DNA from: Actinomortierella ambigua
Lineage: Eukaryota > Mortierellomycota > Mortierellomycetes > Mortierellales > Mortierellaceae
DNA length: 52,315 nt
Direction: 5' to 3'
Assembly: GCA_016098155.1 (NCBI GenBank)
Contig: JAAAJB010000219.1
Span: 1 to 52,315, forward strand
The notes beneath the pieces are model-generated. The model searched no databases, was not told the origin of the DNA, and saw only the letters and a list, made by a program, of their open reading frames with translations. Of this stretch, positions 1 through 11,368 are shown piece by piece. The translations under genes and the position numbers were made by a program. The first letter of the stretch is position 1, and each line of letters begins with the position of its first letter.

Positions 1-28
1 GAGAGAGAGAGAGAGAGAGAGAGAGAGA
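1..28. repeat. (GA)14 microsatellite
   Basis: Perfect GA dinucleotide run at the window edge, followed shortly by a G run. It probably lies in the intron that precedes the last visible exon of the methionyl-tRNA synthetase gene. Confidence 0.9.
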
Positions 29-191
29 CAAAAGAAAAGGGGGGGGGGTATGGAAGAGATTGGCAATATCACGGATGTGTCGTATGTCGTAGACCTACTT
101 CCATACACAAATACTCATGTCCACCTCATGCCCTCGGACTGATGGCTTTTTTTCTTTTTTCTTTTGCTAGGCCAACTTTCTTTTTTCCCAG

Positions 192-536
192 TTTGAGCCC
201 TGGAAGCTCGTGAAGCAAGAGGGCGAGGAGGCCAAGGTGAACGAGATCCTGTGGTTCTCCCAGGAGACAGTGCGTCTGGCTGCACTCCTGCTCCAACCAA
301 TCATGCCCACCAAGGCGACTGAGATCCTCGATCGCCTAGGCGTGGCGGATGACGAGCGCATGTGGCAGCACGCAGAGGTGGGCCAGGGCTGGAAATCGCC
401 CAATACAAAGCTGGAAGGTTTGCAGCAGCCTGGTAATGCTGTGATTTTCCCGGCATTGGAGGGTTCTAGCCCCAAGGTGACGCCTGTCAAAACAGCGTCC
501 AAGAAGAACAAGAAGAAGTTGCGCAACGACGCCTAA
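192..536 (+). CDS. MSM1: Methionyl-tRNA synthetase, mitochondrial type, last exon (5' end outside window)
   Basis: This is the C-terminal exon of a class Ia methionyl-tRNA synthetase, which charges tRNA-Met with methionine. It starts after a pyrimidine-rich acceptor ending at 191 and runs to TAA at 534-536. The reading begins FEPWKLVK, the conserved region in which aminoacyl-tRNA synthetases of this class read (D/E)PW. It continues with the anticodon-binding helices (about residues 15-60 of the exon, LLLQPIMPTKATEILDRLG). The end, with NAVIFPAL, resembles MARS2/MSM1 rather than the cytosolic enzyme, which normally carries extra appended domains. A short lysine-rich tail (KKNKKK) closes the protein. 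The catalytic Rossmann domain, the HIGH and KMSKS motifs and the start are upstream of the window. Bases 1-191 look intronic. An alternative acceptor at 168-169 is possible. Confidence 0.85.
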   Translation, partial: FEPWKLVKQEGEEAKVNEILWFSQETVRLAALLLQPIMPTKATEILDRLGVADDERMWQHAEVGQGWKSPNTKLEGLQQPGNAVIFPALEGSSPKVTPVKTASKKNKKKLRNDA

Positions 537-1058
537 AAACAGCCAGCCCTCTCTCTCTTCCCCACTGGTAGTCTCTCGGCTTCGCTGTATTCTGATAGGC
601 CTCTTTTGGACCTTCATAGTCATATAGTCGCCTCGCTTCCTTTTGTCTTTCTTGTTTTGTAAGTCTTTGGTGAATTTGGGTGCCATCCAATACATCGCAT
701 TGTATTTTTAAAGACATTAACCGAAAAGGTGGGGGGGGGGGAGGAAAATAATGGAAGCATATGTTACAAGAAGAACGAGCTGAGGAGGGATAAAAAGCAC
801 ACGCACTACCCGAGCGGAGGGTGATCAATCTGGACCCGATCGGCGTGAAAGAGAGAGAGAGAGAGAGAGGAAAAAAAGCGGTTGTCGAAGGTAATAAAGT
901 GGTTGCTACTGTACGGAGCTCCGCATGGGGCTGATCCGGGTGAAGCGAAGGAATTTGTTCCCAAGCCAGTGAACTCTGAAACAAACAAACAAAAAGACAC
1001 TGGCCCAAGTGTTGCTAATGGGTGCGCCGCAAAGTCTGTTCCATCCAGAATGCCAAGC
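537..1058. other. Intergenic region between convergent genes
   Basis: About 520 bp between the stops of the MetRS gene (+) and the CENP-A gene (-). It contains T/C-rich 3' UTR-like sequence, a G run near 728-740 and a short GA microsatellite near 849-868. No gene is visible on either strand. Confidence 0.6.
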
Positions 1059-1797
1059 TTATGCCATGTTGACTCCTCGGATCCTCCGTGCAAGTTGGAT
1101 ATCGCGCTGCATCAAAGTCACTCGTTTGGCATGGATTGCACACAGGTTTCTATTGATACCATTGAAGAGGTGAAAAATGAAATTATTAACACGAGGACAC
1201 AACAGGCGGAAATGAATAGCATCACCAGACTGAAGAGCAGATATCCACTTACGCATCTTCAAATAAATGAACGAGATATGCCTCTGCTGCTTCCTGTAGA
1301 GCTGCAATGGCTGTACTCTGCCACCGCAAAGCGGTGCCTGTAAAGTCGAACTGCTGAGCAATCTCGCGTACCTAGAAAGCAATTGAGTGCATTGCGCAGG
1401 GAAGAGAAAGTACGCCCATCGTACAATTGGTATTAGATGATTGCTCCAAACAATGTGAGTGTGTGTGATCTTCCTCCTTTCTTTTTTGCTTGGTTCCTGA
1501 GTCGCGTCCTCTTAGGGCAACGACCAACTACCGTCATCCGAAGGAAGAGAAGAAAAATTGACGTACAACACGAGCAAAAGGAAGCTTTTGAATCAACAGA
1601 TTCGTTGACTTTTGGTATTGTCGGATCTCCCGAATCGCCTTTATGCCTGGCCGGTACCGCCGCGGTTTGGCAGGCACAATCGGATCGCCTGCCCGGGCTG
1701 TTGTTGCTGACCGTGGTGGAGCGCTACCCTTGTGAATACCGCCTGGTTTAGTAGCCCGGCTTGCAGAGCTTCCTCCCCCTGCGCTTGGACGGGCCAT
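1059..1797 (-). CDS. CSE4: Centromeric histone H3 variant (CENP-A / Cse4 / CenH3)
   Basis: This histone replaces H3 in centromeric nucleosomes and marks where kinetochores form. Exons on the minus strand are 1797-1567, 1371-1253 and 1149-1059, giving 146 residues. Donors are GTACGT and GTAAGT and acceptors CTAG and ATAG, and the phases join cleanly. The N-tail (about 45 residues, [11 protein letters not shown]...) is unlike the H3 tail. The core keeps [16 protein letters not shown] and [13 protein letters not shown]. Two features separate it from the canonical H3 at 9846. Loop 1 is three residues longer ([13 protein letters not shown] against [10 protein letters not shown]), the same extension as yeast Cse4, and Trp replaces Phe before the Gln. 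The end reads [16 protein letters not shown]. It lies 204 bp downstream of POLD2 on the same strand. ATG 1795-1797 was chosen because it gives the typical MARP start. No single open frame covers the gene, so an intron-blind reading misses it. Confidence 0.93.
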
Positions 1798-2001
1798 GTA
1801 AGATTGTGATGGAGTAACAATGAAGGGGGCAGGGTAAAGGGAGAAATAGCTGGTAGTTATGAATGAGAAACAGAGATGCGATGGTGGCAAAAAAAAAAAG
1901 AAGGAGTCGAATTATGCAAATTGCCACGAAAAGCAACATGCGCGTTTTGGGACAACAGGCAACAATTGGCAAATTTTTTTTGTGGCTCCGCAAGAATTCC
2001 T

Positions 2002-4047
2002 TTATTTCTGGGAGAACGAAATTGGCATACACTCCAGTGTCCGCAAATTCACAAGAGCTATTGTTGATGACGACGAGAACGACGGAAGGGTGACGACCCG
2101 CGTACGCTGACCATCGTTGCCTATATTGGAATAAAGAGACGTATGAATCGGTTAGCCTGCGTTGATATTAATCTCCTTTGTTCGGATAAGTTGCAGTGTC
2201 CCAAGCCAAGTATGTACCAATCACGAGCTCCGTCGCAAACTTGTCCTGATTGCCCACGACATAGACGTGTGGCGACTGGCTCATGATAAAAGGATCCTTG
2301 TCCTTGAATGGATAGCACCCTATTTGATGCCCATGCAGTCCGAAATAAAACCAGCTGTGAGTATGTCGATCTATCCAGTTGATTCTTATTTCTCACATGC
2401 TTCTTCACCCGACTCTGCAGTGTGCGTGCGTTTGGAGATGGGCAACTTACAGAGGGTATCTGGGGCGGTGGGGGCAATGTGGCGCCATTGGAGAGTCAGC
2501 TTCGCCATCTCTAACCGATCCTCACTCTTGACGTACTTGTATATGTCATCCACATTCTGGCCTGAAGAGCTGAGGATCGTGACACCGTCGACATTGCACC
2601 AGTATGGGTTGGTCACACTTTGGAAGGACGACAGCTGACGGCTTGCAGGGAAGAGAGCTGGGTGGATGGGTTGTTGCGGGAGCGTGACGTTGCAAGGATC
2701 GCTCTCACCAGGCATAATATCGACATGAACGCTGGTGCTCAGCTCTTGCAACACGCTGTCCAAGATGCGTGTCGGTTGCGCATCAAAAGCTGTCCGGTCA
2801 TACCCAAATTTTTTACTTCCACTTTTGACTTCGTCTTCGTTCGTCTCTGGCGTCACGATCGAGTTTCCTACAATGACGACGCGGACAATATTCGCTCGCT
2901 GTTGTTGTTCCTCCGGTCCTCCAAGCTCGCCCGTCAGGTACTCCAGCATCAGATCTTGCTCTAGCCTCCGGCTGTGAGTGCCTCCAATGCCCAGACCAGA
3001 GACAAATGCAACATACTTGTCAGGTTCATCTGAAGGGAGTGGAAGTGATCGCACCAATATAGGAATTAGCATGTCGGCCTTTTTTTTGTCGTCAGTCACT
3101 GAACTACATGCGTCCATCTGCATTTGTAGCTTACCAGTCTCCATGGATCTGATCTCTTCTTGCGGTCCTTGACCAGCATAGCAGACATCCACTACTTCAA
3201 AGTCACCATTCTTGTCTTCTGTTCCGAGAACGCCCATGATAACACCTAAATGAAATGCAAAAAAATGAAAAGCATGAGAACACGCACTTTCCATCATAAA
3301 TTCTTCCTTGCTTAAGATTCCACTATCTCTCATGAATCACTCAGCATACCAGTGACAAAGATGCCTTTAGAGATCTTGGGTCCGACAAGTCTAACGCGTC
3401 CGGACTCGTCCTCGAGATACACAGAGTCGCTGTCATCTGCGTACTTTGGTCGCTCAGGCTGAGCCGCAATCCAGTGCTATTGTTTTATATATATATGAAT
3501 AAGTGAATGAACGATTGATTGATTGTCGTGTTAGAGAGTATTAAGACGACACGAATATGGAGATCGTTTCTTTGCTCACAAGCCCTTCCTCTCCTTACGT
3601 CTTTGGTGATGTCGTTTAGAATGTTGGGCTTCAGCTTCATTTCCATGTAAACCGTCCCCACAAGATATGAGATTTCGCCTTGCTGAACATCTAGCACTTT
3701 CTCAATCTCCTTCACTGGTTTGTCCAAGGATCCTAATGAAAATTGTACAAGAGTTCACATTGATTAGGAAGGCCACACATAATGATTGCCACCAAAAATA
3801 TAAAATAGACGGTGTTTGCCACCACTTTCAATCTAGAGAGTCAACACGGACGAAATAACGTACCCCACTTTCGGCGAGCCTGCGCGAGGACAGTGTTGCG
3901 CATCAGCATAAGGCGCATGAAGTACAAGTGTGCATATTGAAGTTGGTAGTTTCTGCCGTTGATAACAAAGTTATCTTGGAGGGCTCCGAGGTCCTTCACC
4001 TCGGCATCACGACGCTGAATGACGAACGAATCAAGTTCCATTGTCAT
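2002..4047 (-). CDS. POLD2: DNA polymerase delta subunit 2 (small regulatory B subunit)
   Basis: This essential non-catalytic subunit links the Pol delta catalytic subunit to the accessory subunits at the replication fork. Six exons on the minus strand: 4047-3864, 3732-3599, 3476-3350, 3245-2451, 2319-2218 and 2120-2002, giving 486 residues (human about 469). Conserved blocks occur in order: QYAHLYFMRL (OB-fold entry, residues about 30-40), VYLEDESGRVRL, VSGLGIGG, the inactive calcineurin-like phosphoesterase core with VIVGNS and DIMPGESDP, LPQQPIHPALFP, TSGQNV-type (SSGQNVDDIYKY), APTAPDTLWCYPF and the final VNLRTLECMPISF. The last exon is recognised only after splicing, because reading straight through exon 5 stops early. 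All phases agree. ATG at 4047 is the first Met of the open first exon before the conserved block; a second Met lies two codons later. Confidence 0.93.
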
Positions 4048-5046
4048 GACGATAAAAAAGGTCCTCTTTTGAACAACAAGAAGCAAGCTTCTGTGGGGAC
4101 TAATGGAGGAAGGGAAGGAAAAGAGTAAAGTTCCTCTTGAATGAGAAGAGAAGCGATGGCGCGTGGCGATTCGCAAAAACAAAAAAAAAGGACACAGCTT
4201 GTGAAGAGAAATCTGCGAGTCACGTCTGCAGGAGCGGACCTATACTTTCCCATACGCAGAGGCAGCAAGTTTAAAATTGTAACGCATCCACTGCTAGATA
4301 CCAGCAAGCACATTGGTTCAAAGCACGGTCTTTACAGATGGTTTTGCCTCTAGAATATGGATAATATGAGATGCCTCACGAGACCTCTCGTCTGTGTGTT
4401 GGAGTGAGTGTGTGGCGTGGCAAGGCGAGGCAAGGAGGTTGCGAAAATATAAAAAAAAAAAAAAAAACATCATTGTCGAAGAGACAATAGGGAGCAACAA
4501 GCTACACAGCTCCGTGGACATGGACGACAGAGCTTTACCTCCCTACCCCCAATGGTCCCTGGTGGAACCCTTCGATCTATCACGATGCATCAACGCCGCC
4601 AAAATCAAAGTGGGACCATGTCCAAGCCACCGGATGGGCCAAGTTCCGCTCCTGTTGGGCCTTGCTGGGTGTTTCTCCGAAGAGGAGAGGGGGGAGGGCA
4701 CAACTAAAGCTCTCCTCTTTCTCCGCCAAACATGCATCGATTCATTCCAAGGGCATGCATCCGATCCCTTCACATTGCGAGAAACCCTTGTTGGACAATA
4801 CCCCTCGCGCGTCGTGTGTGCCCACACGCTAGTCAAGGACATCAGTCTCTGAGGATACACACCTACCCCCCTCGTCTCAGCACATCCAGTAGGTGACACC
4901 ACGCTGCACAACCTACTTTGGTCTTGAAGGCATCGACAGCCAAGGAAGGCTCGCTCCTTGGAAACCGGGCATGGGCTCGTGGAAGAGTATGTGTGTATGT
5001 GTGGTACCTGACAGTTTGCGATCTAACCCATCGTGGACCACCCTGT
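4048..5046. other. Intergenic region between divergent POLD2 and flavin-reductase-like gene
   Basis: About 1 kb that should contain both promoters. An A run lies near 4451-4467. An open frame of about 110 codons runs from ATG 4519 to 4852 on the plus strand. It matches no family I recognise and may be chance, 5' UTR, or an unspliced upstream exon of the next gene. Confidence 0.4.
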
Positions 5047-6000
5047 ATGAAACGCGATATAGCTGGCAAAGATGATCCAACAGCACCCGAGAAACTCAGG
5101 AGGGTACTGCGCAAAGTACCTTTTCCAGGTAACAGACGCCTCTCCTTTGCTCCATGTCTACCCCTCCCCCTTGACGACGACGACAAGTTGATGCACCGAG
5201 TCCTCATCGCTAATGCATATCCATCGACCTGTTTTGATACCATAGTCACCGTGATCACCACCTGCTCACCAAGCGACCCTTCGATCCGACGAGGCATCAC
5301 CGTGTCGTCCTTCAGCTCCATCTCTTTGCAGCCCGATGCCCTGATCGCCTTTTGCGTCAAATTGCCCTCTCGCGTCTCGACTCTGCTCCACGAATCCAAC
5401 CGCTTTGTGGTTCAGTTTTTGGCTCAGGACCAGATCCCACACTCGGTCGCATTCTCGTCTTCTGGCGCGCCAAAGAAGAAGAAGAAAAGGGCAGAGGAGG
5501 ACTTGGAGCTCGAGGGCACGAGCGCTGGTCAGGTTCTTTCGGAGGCGGCCAAGCAAACTCTCAAGCCGGATTCTTCACCCATCAGCGAGAAGCAGAGCGG
5601 ATCGTTGTCGTCGTCGTCGTCGTCGTCCACGGTAGCATCCACTACAACAACTTCATCACCCCCACTAGCCTTTTCGGAGGAGGATCCAGATCCATTCCTC
5701 GTCCTGGGTCACAAAACCGATCCTGAGACTGGCATTCCCGTTTTGGAAGGAACGATGGGCGCCGTTCGGTGTAGAACCCACAAAGTCATGGTTGTCGGTG
5801 ACCATGAAATGTGGATCGGCCATGTTGAGAAGGTGTTATACGGATCAGCTATGGTTGAGGACAGCGTTCAGACCATGGAAGGCGCGACCCCTATCGAGCA
5901 GCAAGAATTATGGGTGCAAGACGAGGAGGACGCGTCTCAAAAGGCGCCACTCTTATACCATGATCGATCATATAGAAAAGTTGGTCGCAGAATTCTGTAG
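5047..6000 (+). CDS. Flavin reductase-like (FMN-binding split barrel) protein
   Basis: Members of this family bind FMN or FAD in a split beta-barrel and mostly reduce flavin with NAD(P)H. Exons are 5047-5128 and 5246-6000, giving 278 residues. The donor is CCAG|GTAACA and the acceptor ATAG. The splice restores the family block LRKVPFPVTVITT, followed by RGITVSSFSSISLQPDALIAFCVKLPSRV and later VLEGTMGAVRCRTHKVMVVGDHEMWIGHVEKV, the typical middle and end of the domain (roughly residues 12-75 and 170-230). Between them lies a low-complexity insert of about 85 residues (K run, then Ser and Thr runs) not found in compact family members. The start is uncertain: the frame stays open upstream to 4918, and an extra 5' exon with a mitochondrial presequence is possible. 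The exact substrate cannot be told. Confidence 0.75.
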   Translation: MKRDIAGKDDPTAPEKLRRVLRKVPFPGNRRLSFAPCLPLPLDDDDKLMHRVLIANAYPSTCFDTIVTVITTCSPSDPSIRRGITVSSFSSISLQPDALIAFCVKLPSRVSTLLHESNRFVVQFLAQDQIPHSVAFSSSGAPKKKKKRAEEDLELEGTSAGQVLSEAAKQTLKPDSSPISEKQSGSLSSSSSSSTVASTTTTSSPPLAFSEEDPDPFLVLGHKTDPETGIPVLEGTMGAVRCRTHKVMVVGDHEMWIGHVEKVLYGSAMVEDSVQTMEGATPIEQQELWVQDEEDASQKAPLLYHDRSYRKVGRRIL

Positions 6001-6660
6001 AAGAAAAGGACAAAAAAAGAAAAAACACAATTCCTCAACTACACCCTAGAAAAAAAAGGCATGGAAAAGAATGGCATGGCCATTTTTTGTTACACGGGGA
6101 GGCGTGTGATCCTCCTAACTCCTCTGCTGAACCAATGTGGAGACGAAGAAGGTATTGTGAGCTGTGTGCGCACAAACATTTCTCAACCTTATCACTGTGT
6201 CCATGTGCGGCATTCCAGCAATTGGCATGAGCAGAGAAGCCTGCTTGATAATCGACAACACCAGTGGATGGAGGCAGGCTAAATCCTTTGTCAGTTGGAA
6301 TAGCTACTTTGCATGTTTTAAGGGCGTTTTACGGCCGCGAATCTGGTGCCGCTCTAACGCCGCTATGAATTCTGAGCTACTGTTCGTGGTTGACATATGA
6401 AAACACGAAAGCGCAAGTGGTTGCCCAGAGCTCTCATGCATCGCATTTTCTCGGGGAGTAGTACGGTTTGTTATAGGCTCAAAGAGCCTCTGTTGTGGCC
6501 AGAGAGTTCGGAGACCACGAGCCATTGTTCTAGAGGCATTCTTCATTCATTCATTCATCCAACCACATTTTGATTCTCCACATTCTTGCACCACACACTA
6601 TCCCTGTCTCTTTTCTTCCTTCCCTCCCCGCTCTTTTTCTACAAGTACACAAAGACGCTC
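6001..6660. other. Intergenic region / promoter of lipid kinase gene
   Basis: About 660 bp between two plus-strand genes. It starts A-rich (probable 3' UTR of the flavin-reductase-like gene) and ends with a C/T-rich stretch (about 6584-6640) typical of promoters in this window. No coding region was recognised. Confidence 0.5.
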
Positions 6661-8318
6661 ATGACACCAACAAAGAAGGTTAGGCAACCAATATACATTC
6701 ACCCTCGTATTAGTCTGCTGTTTCCTGTTTCTGAACAATTAACACTCGCGTTTCCTTCCATCAACAGTACGGATTTGTTGTCAACCGCAAAGGCGGTGGA
6801 GGCAAAGGTGGACAAATCTGGGACTCGGTAAGCAAAGGTGTGATCAATGAAAGAACTACAAAAGAAATGAATTCGATGACCTGACGATTAAGCCATAATA
6901 GTTTTCTCGGATTCACGTTGCACTGGATAGATTGTTCCTCGTCTCGCAACGGCAGTTCCCAAAGGCCAATGGAAGGTTGAGTTTACTCAGCGGCCAGGAC
7001 ATGCCTCTGATTTGGCGTCCGAGTTGGTGAACGCAGGGTTTAATGTTGTTGTTGCCGTTGGAGGTATGCGACGAATTGGCATGCCACTTGAAGAAAAAAA
7101 AAAGGCAGAGGAGCAAGAACCACAGCACCCAGGGCTCACCAGTTGCAATGCAAGTGACAGCTTCGGGCTTGGTAGGTTGAGCACGAGAGAACTGACCTTC
7201 TTTTTTTTCTCGTGGGTCTGACTTTCCACGCATTCAATAGGTGACGGCACCATTAGTCAGGTGGTGAATGGCTACATGTTGGCTGATGGCAAGAGCAAAG
7301 GATGCTCCATTGGCATCATTTCGACTGGCACCGGAGGAGACTTTGTCAGGACACTAAACGTCCCTCGAGACCCCATCAAAGCGCTTGTAAGTTGAAAAGA
7401 ATGCCTTGCCACAAAGGCAAGTGAGAATGAGGGGGGAGGAGGAGCGGGAGGGCCACAGAAAATAGGGGTACATTCAATGCTCACCCCCAAAGTTGATTTT
7501 CCCACAACTGAAATAGGATGTTGTGCTGAACAATGCGAGCGTGCCTGTTGATGTGGGTCACGTATCGTGCAACAAGCCCAATTCAGGCAATGAGAAACAT
7601 GATCAATACTTCATCAATATCTGCTCAGTAGGGATCAGTGGCAACATTATTCGTTCGGTGGAAAAGTCGCCCTTGACGAAGCATCTTTCTGGAGGCCTCG
7701 TTTACTGGATCTATACGTACCTCAACGGGTTAGTATACAAACCCCCCGCGGTCAAGTACACGATCAAGGATGGCGCTCAGAGCTCAGAACATATCGTCGA
7801 GTTGCAAGGGGAGCAGCAAAAGAAACCACAGGACGAGCAGAATCAGCAAAGCTGGGATGACAACATGAATCTATATGTGTTGGCTGTGGCTAATGGCAAG
7901 TACTTTGGTGGCAACATGCGTGTCGCCCCCAACGCTGACGTGAGCGACGGCAAGGTAAGGATTATATCTTTGAAAGATGGTAGAAACGCGAACGCGTCTA
8001 TGCAGGATGAAAAAAAAAAGGGCGAATGCTAATCACACAATTTTTCACTCGCCTGATTTGTATGTACAGTTCGACGTAGTGTGCCTGCAAAATTTGACGC
8101 TAATCGACGCGTTGATGAAGGCCTCGCCCGCACTACACTCGGGCGATTTGATGGCCTTGCCACAACACCAGGCGTTCACGAAGCGCTGCACGGAGGTCGA
8201 AATCAACCCTCTCAAGCCTAAAGACAAGGTAGCCATCGAGGCCGATGGCGAATATATTGGCGTGCTACCCGCCACCTGGAAGATTGTCCCCTCTGGCTGC
8301 CAGATGATTCTTCCCTGA
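6661..8318 (+). CDS. YegS/diacylglycerol-kinase-type lipid kinase
   Basis: Predicted ATP-dependent lipid kinase of the DAGK catalytic-domain superfamily (diacylglycerol, sphingosine or ceramide kinases). Exons are 6661-6678, 6768-6827, 6931-7063, 7241-7386, 7517-7954 and 8070-8318, giving 347 residues. Motifs in order: FVVNRKGGGGKGG (nucleotide-binding P-type loop), a PGHASDLA block, VVAVGGDGTISQVVNG (the GGDGT signature, created exactly by the splice at 7063/7241) and GIISTGTGGDFVRTL. In the last motif the usual Asn of GTGNDF is Gly. The C-terminal beta-sandwich includes ANGKYFGGNMRVAPNADVSDGKFDV, shared with bacterial YegS/DgkB. No C1 or PH domain is seen, so this is the minimal form. The first exon is only 18 nt with a weak donor (GTTAGG), so the true start may lie elsewhere. 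The other splice sites are strong. Confidence 0.85.
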
Positions 8319-8806
8319 TTTGACTCCGCTGCGCGTGATACCCTTTTTTTCCTCCGAAATCCAAAATCCAAAAAATTAGAAACAAAAAAAAACCGCGACT
8401 TTATTTTCATAGATTTCGATTGGCCCAACCCAACAGTCAGAATTTCAATTTTTTGGGGCCAAAATGAACTTTGTATGTTTTTTTTTGGACTCCAAAAAAA
8501 GTCAGAGGCACACGTTTGGCTCGGACGCGACGCGTGTGGACCAACAGTCGCGTTCAATTCCAAAATCAAAAAGTTTTCAAAAAAAAAAATGCAAAAAAAA
8601 TGGATGTACGCGAAATTTAGGTTCATTTTCATTTATGTACAGCCTATACTAAAAGGCAATGCAAACGAAGAAGGGTCTCGAATGCAGAGGTAAAAATACA
8701 GCAAGAGGGGGTGTAGGGGTTGCAAGTGTGCAACTTGAAAAGAGTGGAAGGTGTTTTGGGGTAGGTGGGAGGTTCTGCTTGATTCGACTCGAAATGAGTG
8801 GTGCAT
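8319..8806. other. Intergenic region between convergent lipid kinase and histone H4 genes
   Basis: AT-rich sequence with many A and T runs and repeated TTGGATTTTGG-like words. It holds a GCGACGCGT word at 8527-8535 that also occurs in the H3/H4 promoter at 9657-9665. No gene is seen. Confidence 0.5.
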
Positions 8807-10256
<1,450 letters not shown>

Positions 10257-11268
10257 AAAAAATATCAAGACGCCCTTTTCTTTTTTCCCCTTCCCGCAAG
10301 CAACAAACTCGCAAGTTTGCCACTTTGCATTCAAACCCAATCTGTACTTTAGTTTTCACCTCTCGCAATCGGCCTGAAGCCGACTCTTGTATTTTTCTTG
10401 CTTCAAAAATTAAAAAAAGACACCACTGTCGAACAATATCACAATCACGTCTTCCTGCGACTGTCGTCGCATTGAAAACCTTTTGGTTTATGTACGCGGA
10501 TTGAGGCAAGATCTCCAAACTATGACAACTGTCTGAGATGAGCAGAGAGGGGGACTTTTATTGAGTTTGCTGATAAAACATATCAGTCATGAGATCCCAT
10601 CAAAAAAAAAAAAAAAAAAAAAAAATCATTATTGACACTCGCCCTCATTATTTCTGTCAAGGCTCCACAGACGGGGAAGAGGCCCCCATTCTTACACTGG
10701 TGCCACCCAGTCCCTCTGAGGCGGCCGGGAATTGACCTTGCTCTCATGTAGAACCAAGACCATTTTACACAGCTCAATGGTATGTATCGTCTCGCTTAGA
10801 TACTTATATATCATGATTCAGGTTAAGGGTCTGCCGCGACACCCCCTTGATAGATTGCAGATCGGAGAGATCAGCTCAACACCGTCGCTGCCTTCCTCTT
10901 CTCCCTCTAGTAGGGGTCGTACATTACTCCGATGAACGACTGTCCTCGTCGGAATATGCACCCACTGAGAGTTTGGGCTTCGTGTCTTGATGCGCTGCAA
11001 CAACGATGCGCAGGTACATTTGAGCATAGGTGGCATCGCCAGTCATTTCGATGCTGCTCACAGGATTACCTTTGCCCCCAATTGTGCCCTCACTTAGCCC
11101 ATTGCTACGGTCAACAACAGACACTCCTCTCTCTCAGGACTACCCAAGAAGCTTTCCACACGCCTTATATTATGAATACGCAATAGGCCATTGTCATAAC
11201 TCGATGCACATTCCCGTTGCAGCTTCCAATGTGATTTGGCTTTTCTTAGGTTACTTTTCTTTTGATTG
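10257..11268. other. H3 3' region and unassigned sequence before the secreted-protein array
   Basis: It starts with an A/T-rich 3' UTR. TCGGC-CTGAA-GCCGA (10369-10383) can form a small hairpin that is not the animal histone stem-loop. An A24 run lies at 10602-10625. On the minus strand a frame from about 11124 to 10927 reads GNPVSSIEMTGDATYAQMY and ends SDEDSRSSE before a stop. It looks moderately protein-like, but I recognise no family. The body of the third array gene would be expected at about 10858-11289 and is absent. Confidence 0.4.
10602..10625. repeat. A24 homopolymer
   Basis: Run of 24 adenines. It could be the tail of an old retroposed copy, but no target-site duplication or retroposed gene was seen next to it. 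Confidence 0.9.
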
Positions 11269-11289
11269 TCAGACAAGCAAGGGACGCAT
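11269..11289 (-). pseudogene. Relic of a third secreted-protein gene (start codon and five more codons)
   Basis: Directly after a full copy of the array promoter the minus strand reads ATG and five codons (M-R-P-L-L-V), then TGA. Compared with the intact copies, 4 nt are missing after the third codon, and all similarity ends a few bases later. The rest of the gene is gone. What remains is a promoter with TATA box, 5' UTR and start codon, 1119 bp from the next start at 12408. Confidence 0.75.
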
Positions 11290-11360
11290 TGTGGGAAAAT
11301 ATTTGAGAGAATGGGTAAAGAAGTTAGAAGGGGGGAAAGGCTGGAGGGAGGGCAACGTCC

Positions 11361-11368
11361 CCTTTATA
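11361..11368 (-). promoter_or_regulatory. TATA box of the relic copy
   Basis: TATAAAGG on the minus strand, 72-79 bp upstream of the relic ATG. It is preceded by the shared CTCGCTCG-containing word also found upstream of the TATA box of the 12408 gene. Confidence 0.6.

Noticed and set aside
4519..4852. 110-codon plus-strand frame upstream of the flavin-reductase-like gene
   Set aside because: No recognised homology. An opposite-strand frame of similar length exists. Kept only as a note in the intergenic entry.
10369..10383. Hairpin after the H3 stop codon as a histone mRNA 3' stem-loop
   Set aside because: Stem TCGGC/GCCGA with a CTGAA loop does not fit the 6-bp stem and 4-nt loop of metazoan histone mRNAs, and fungal histone mRNAs are normally polyadenylated.
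10602..10625. A24 run as the tail of a retrotransposed gene or LINE
   Set aside because: No reverse-transcriptase sequence, gene copy or target-site duplication beside it. Homopolymers of this size are frequent across the window.
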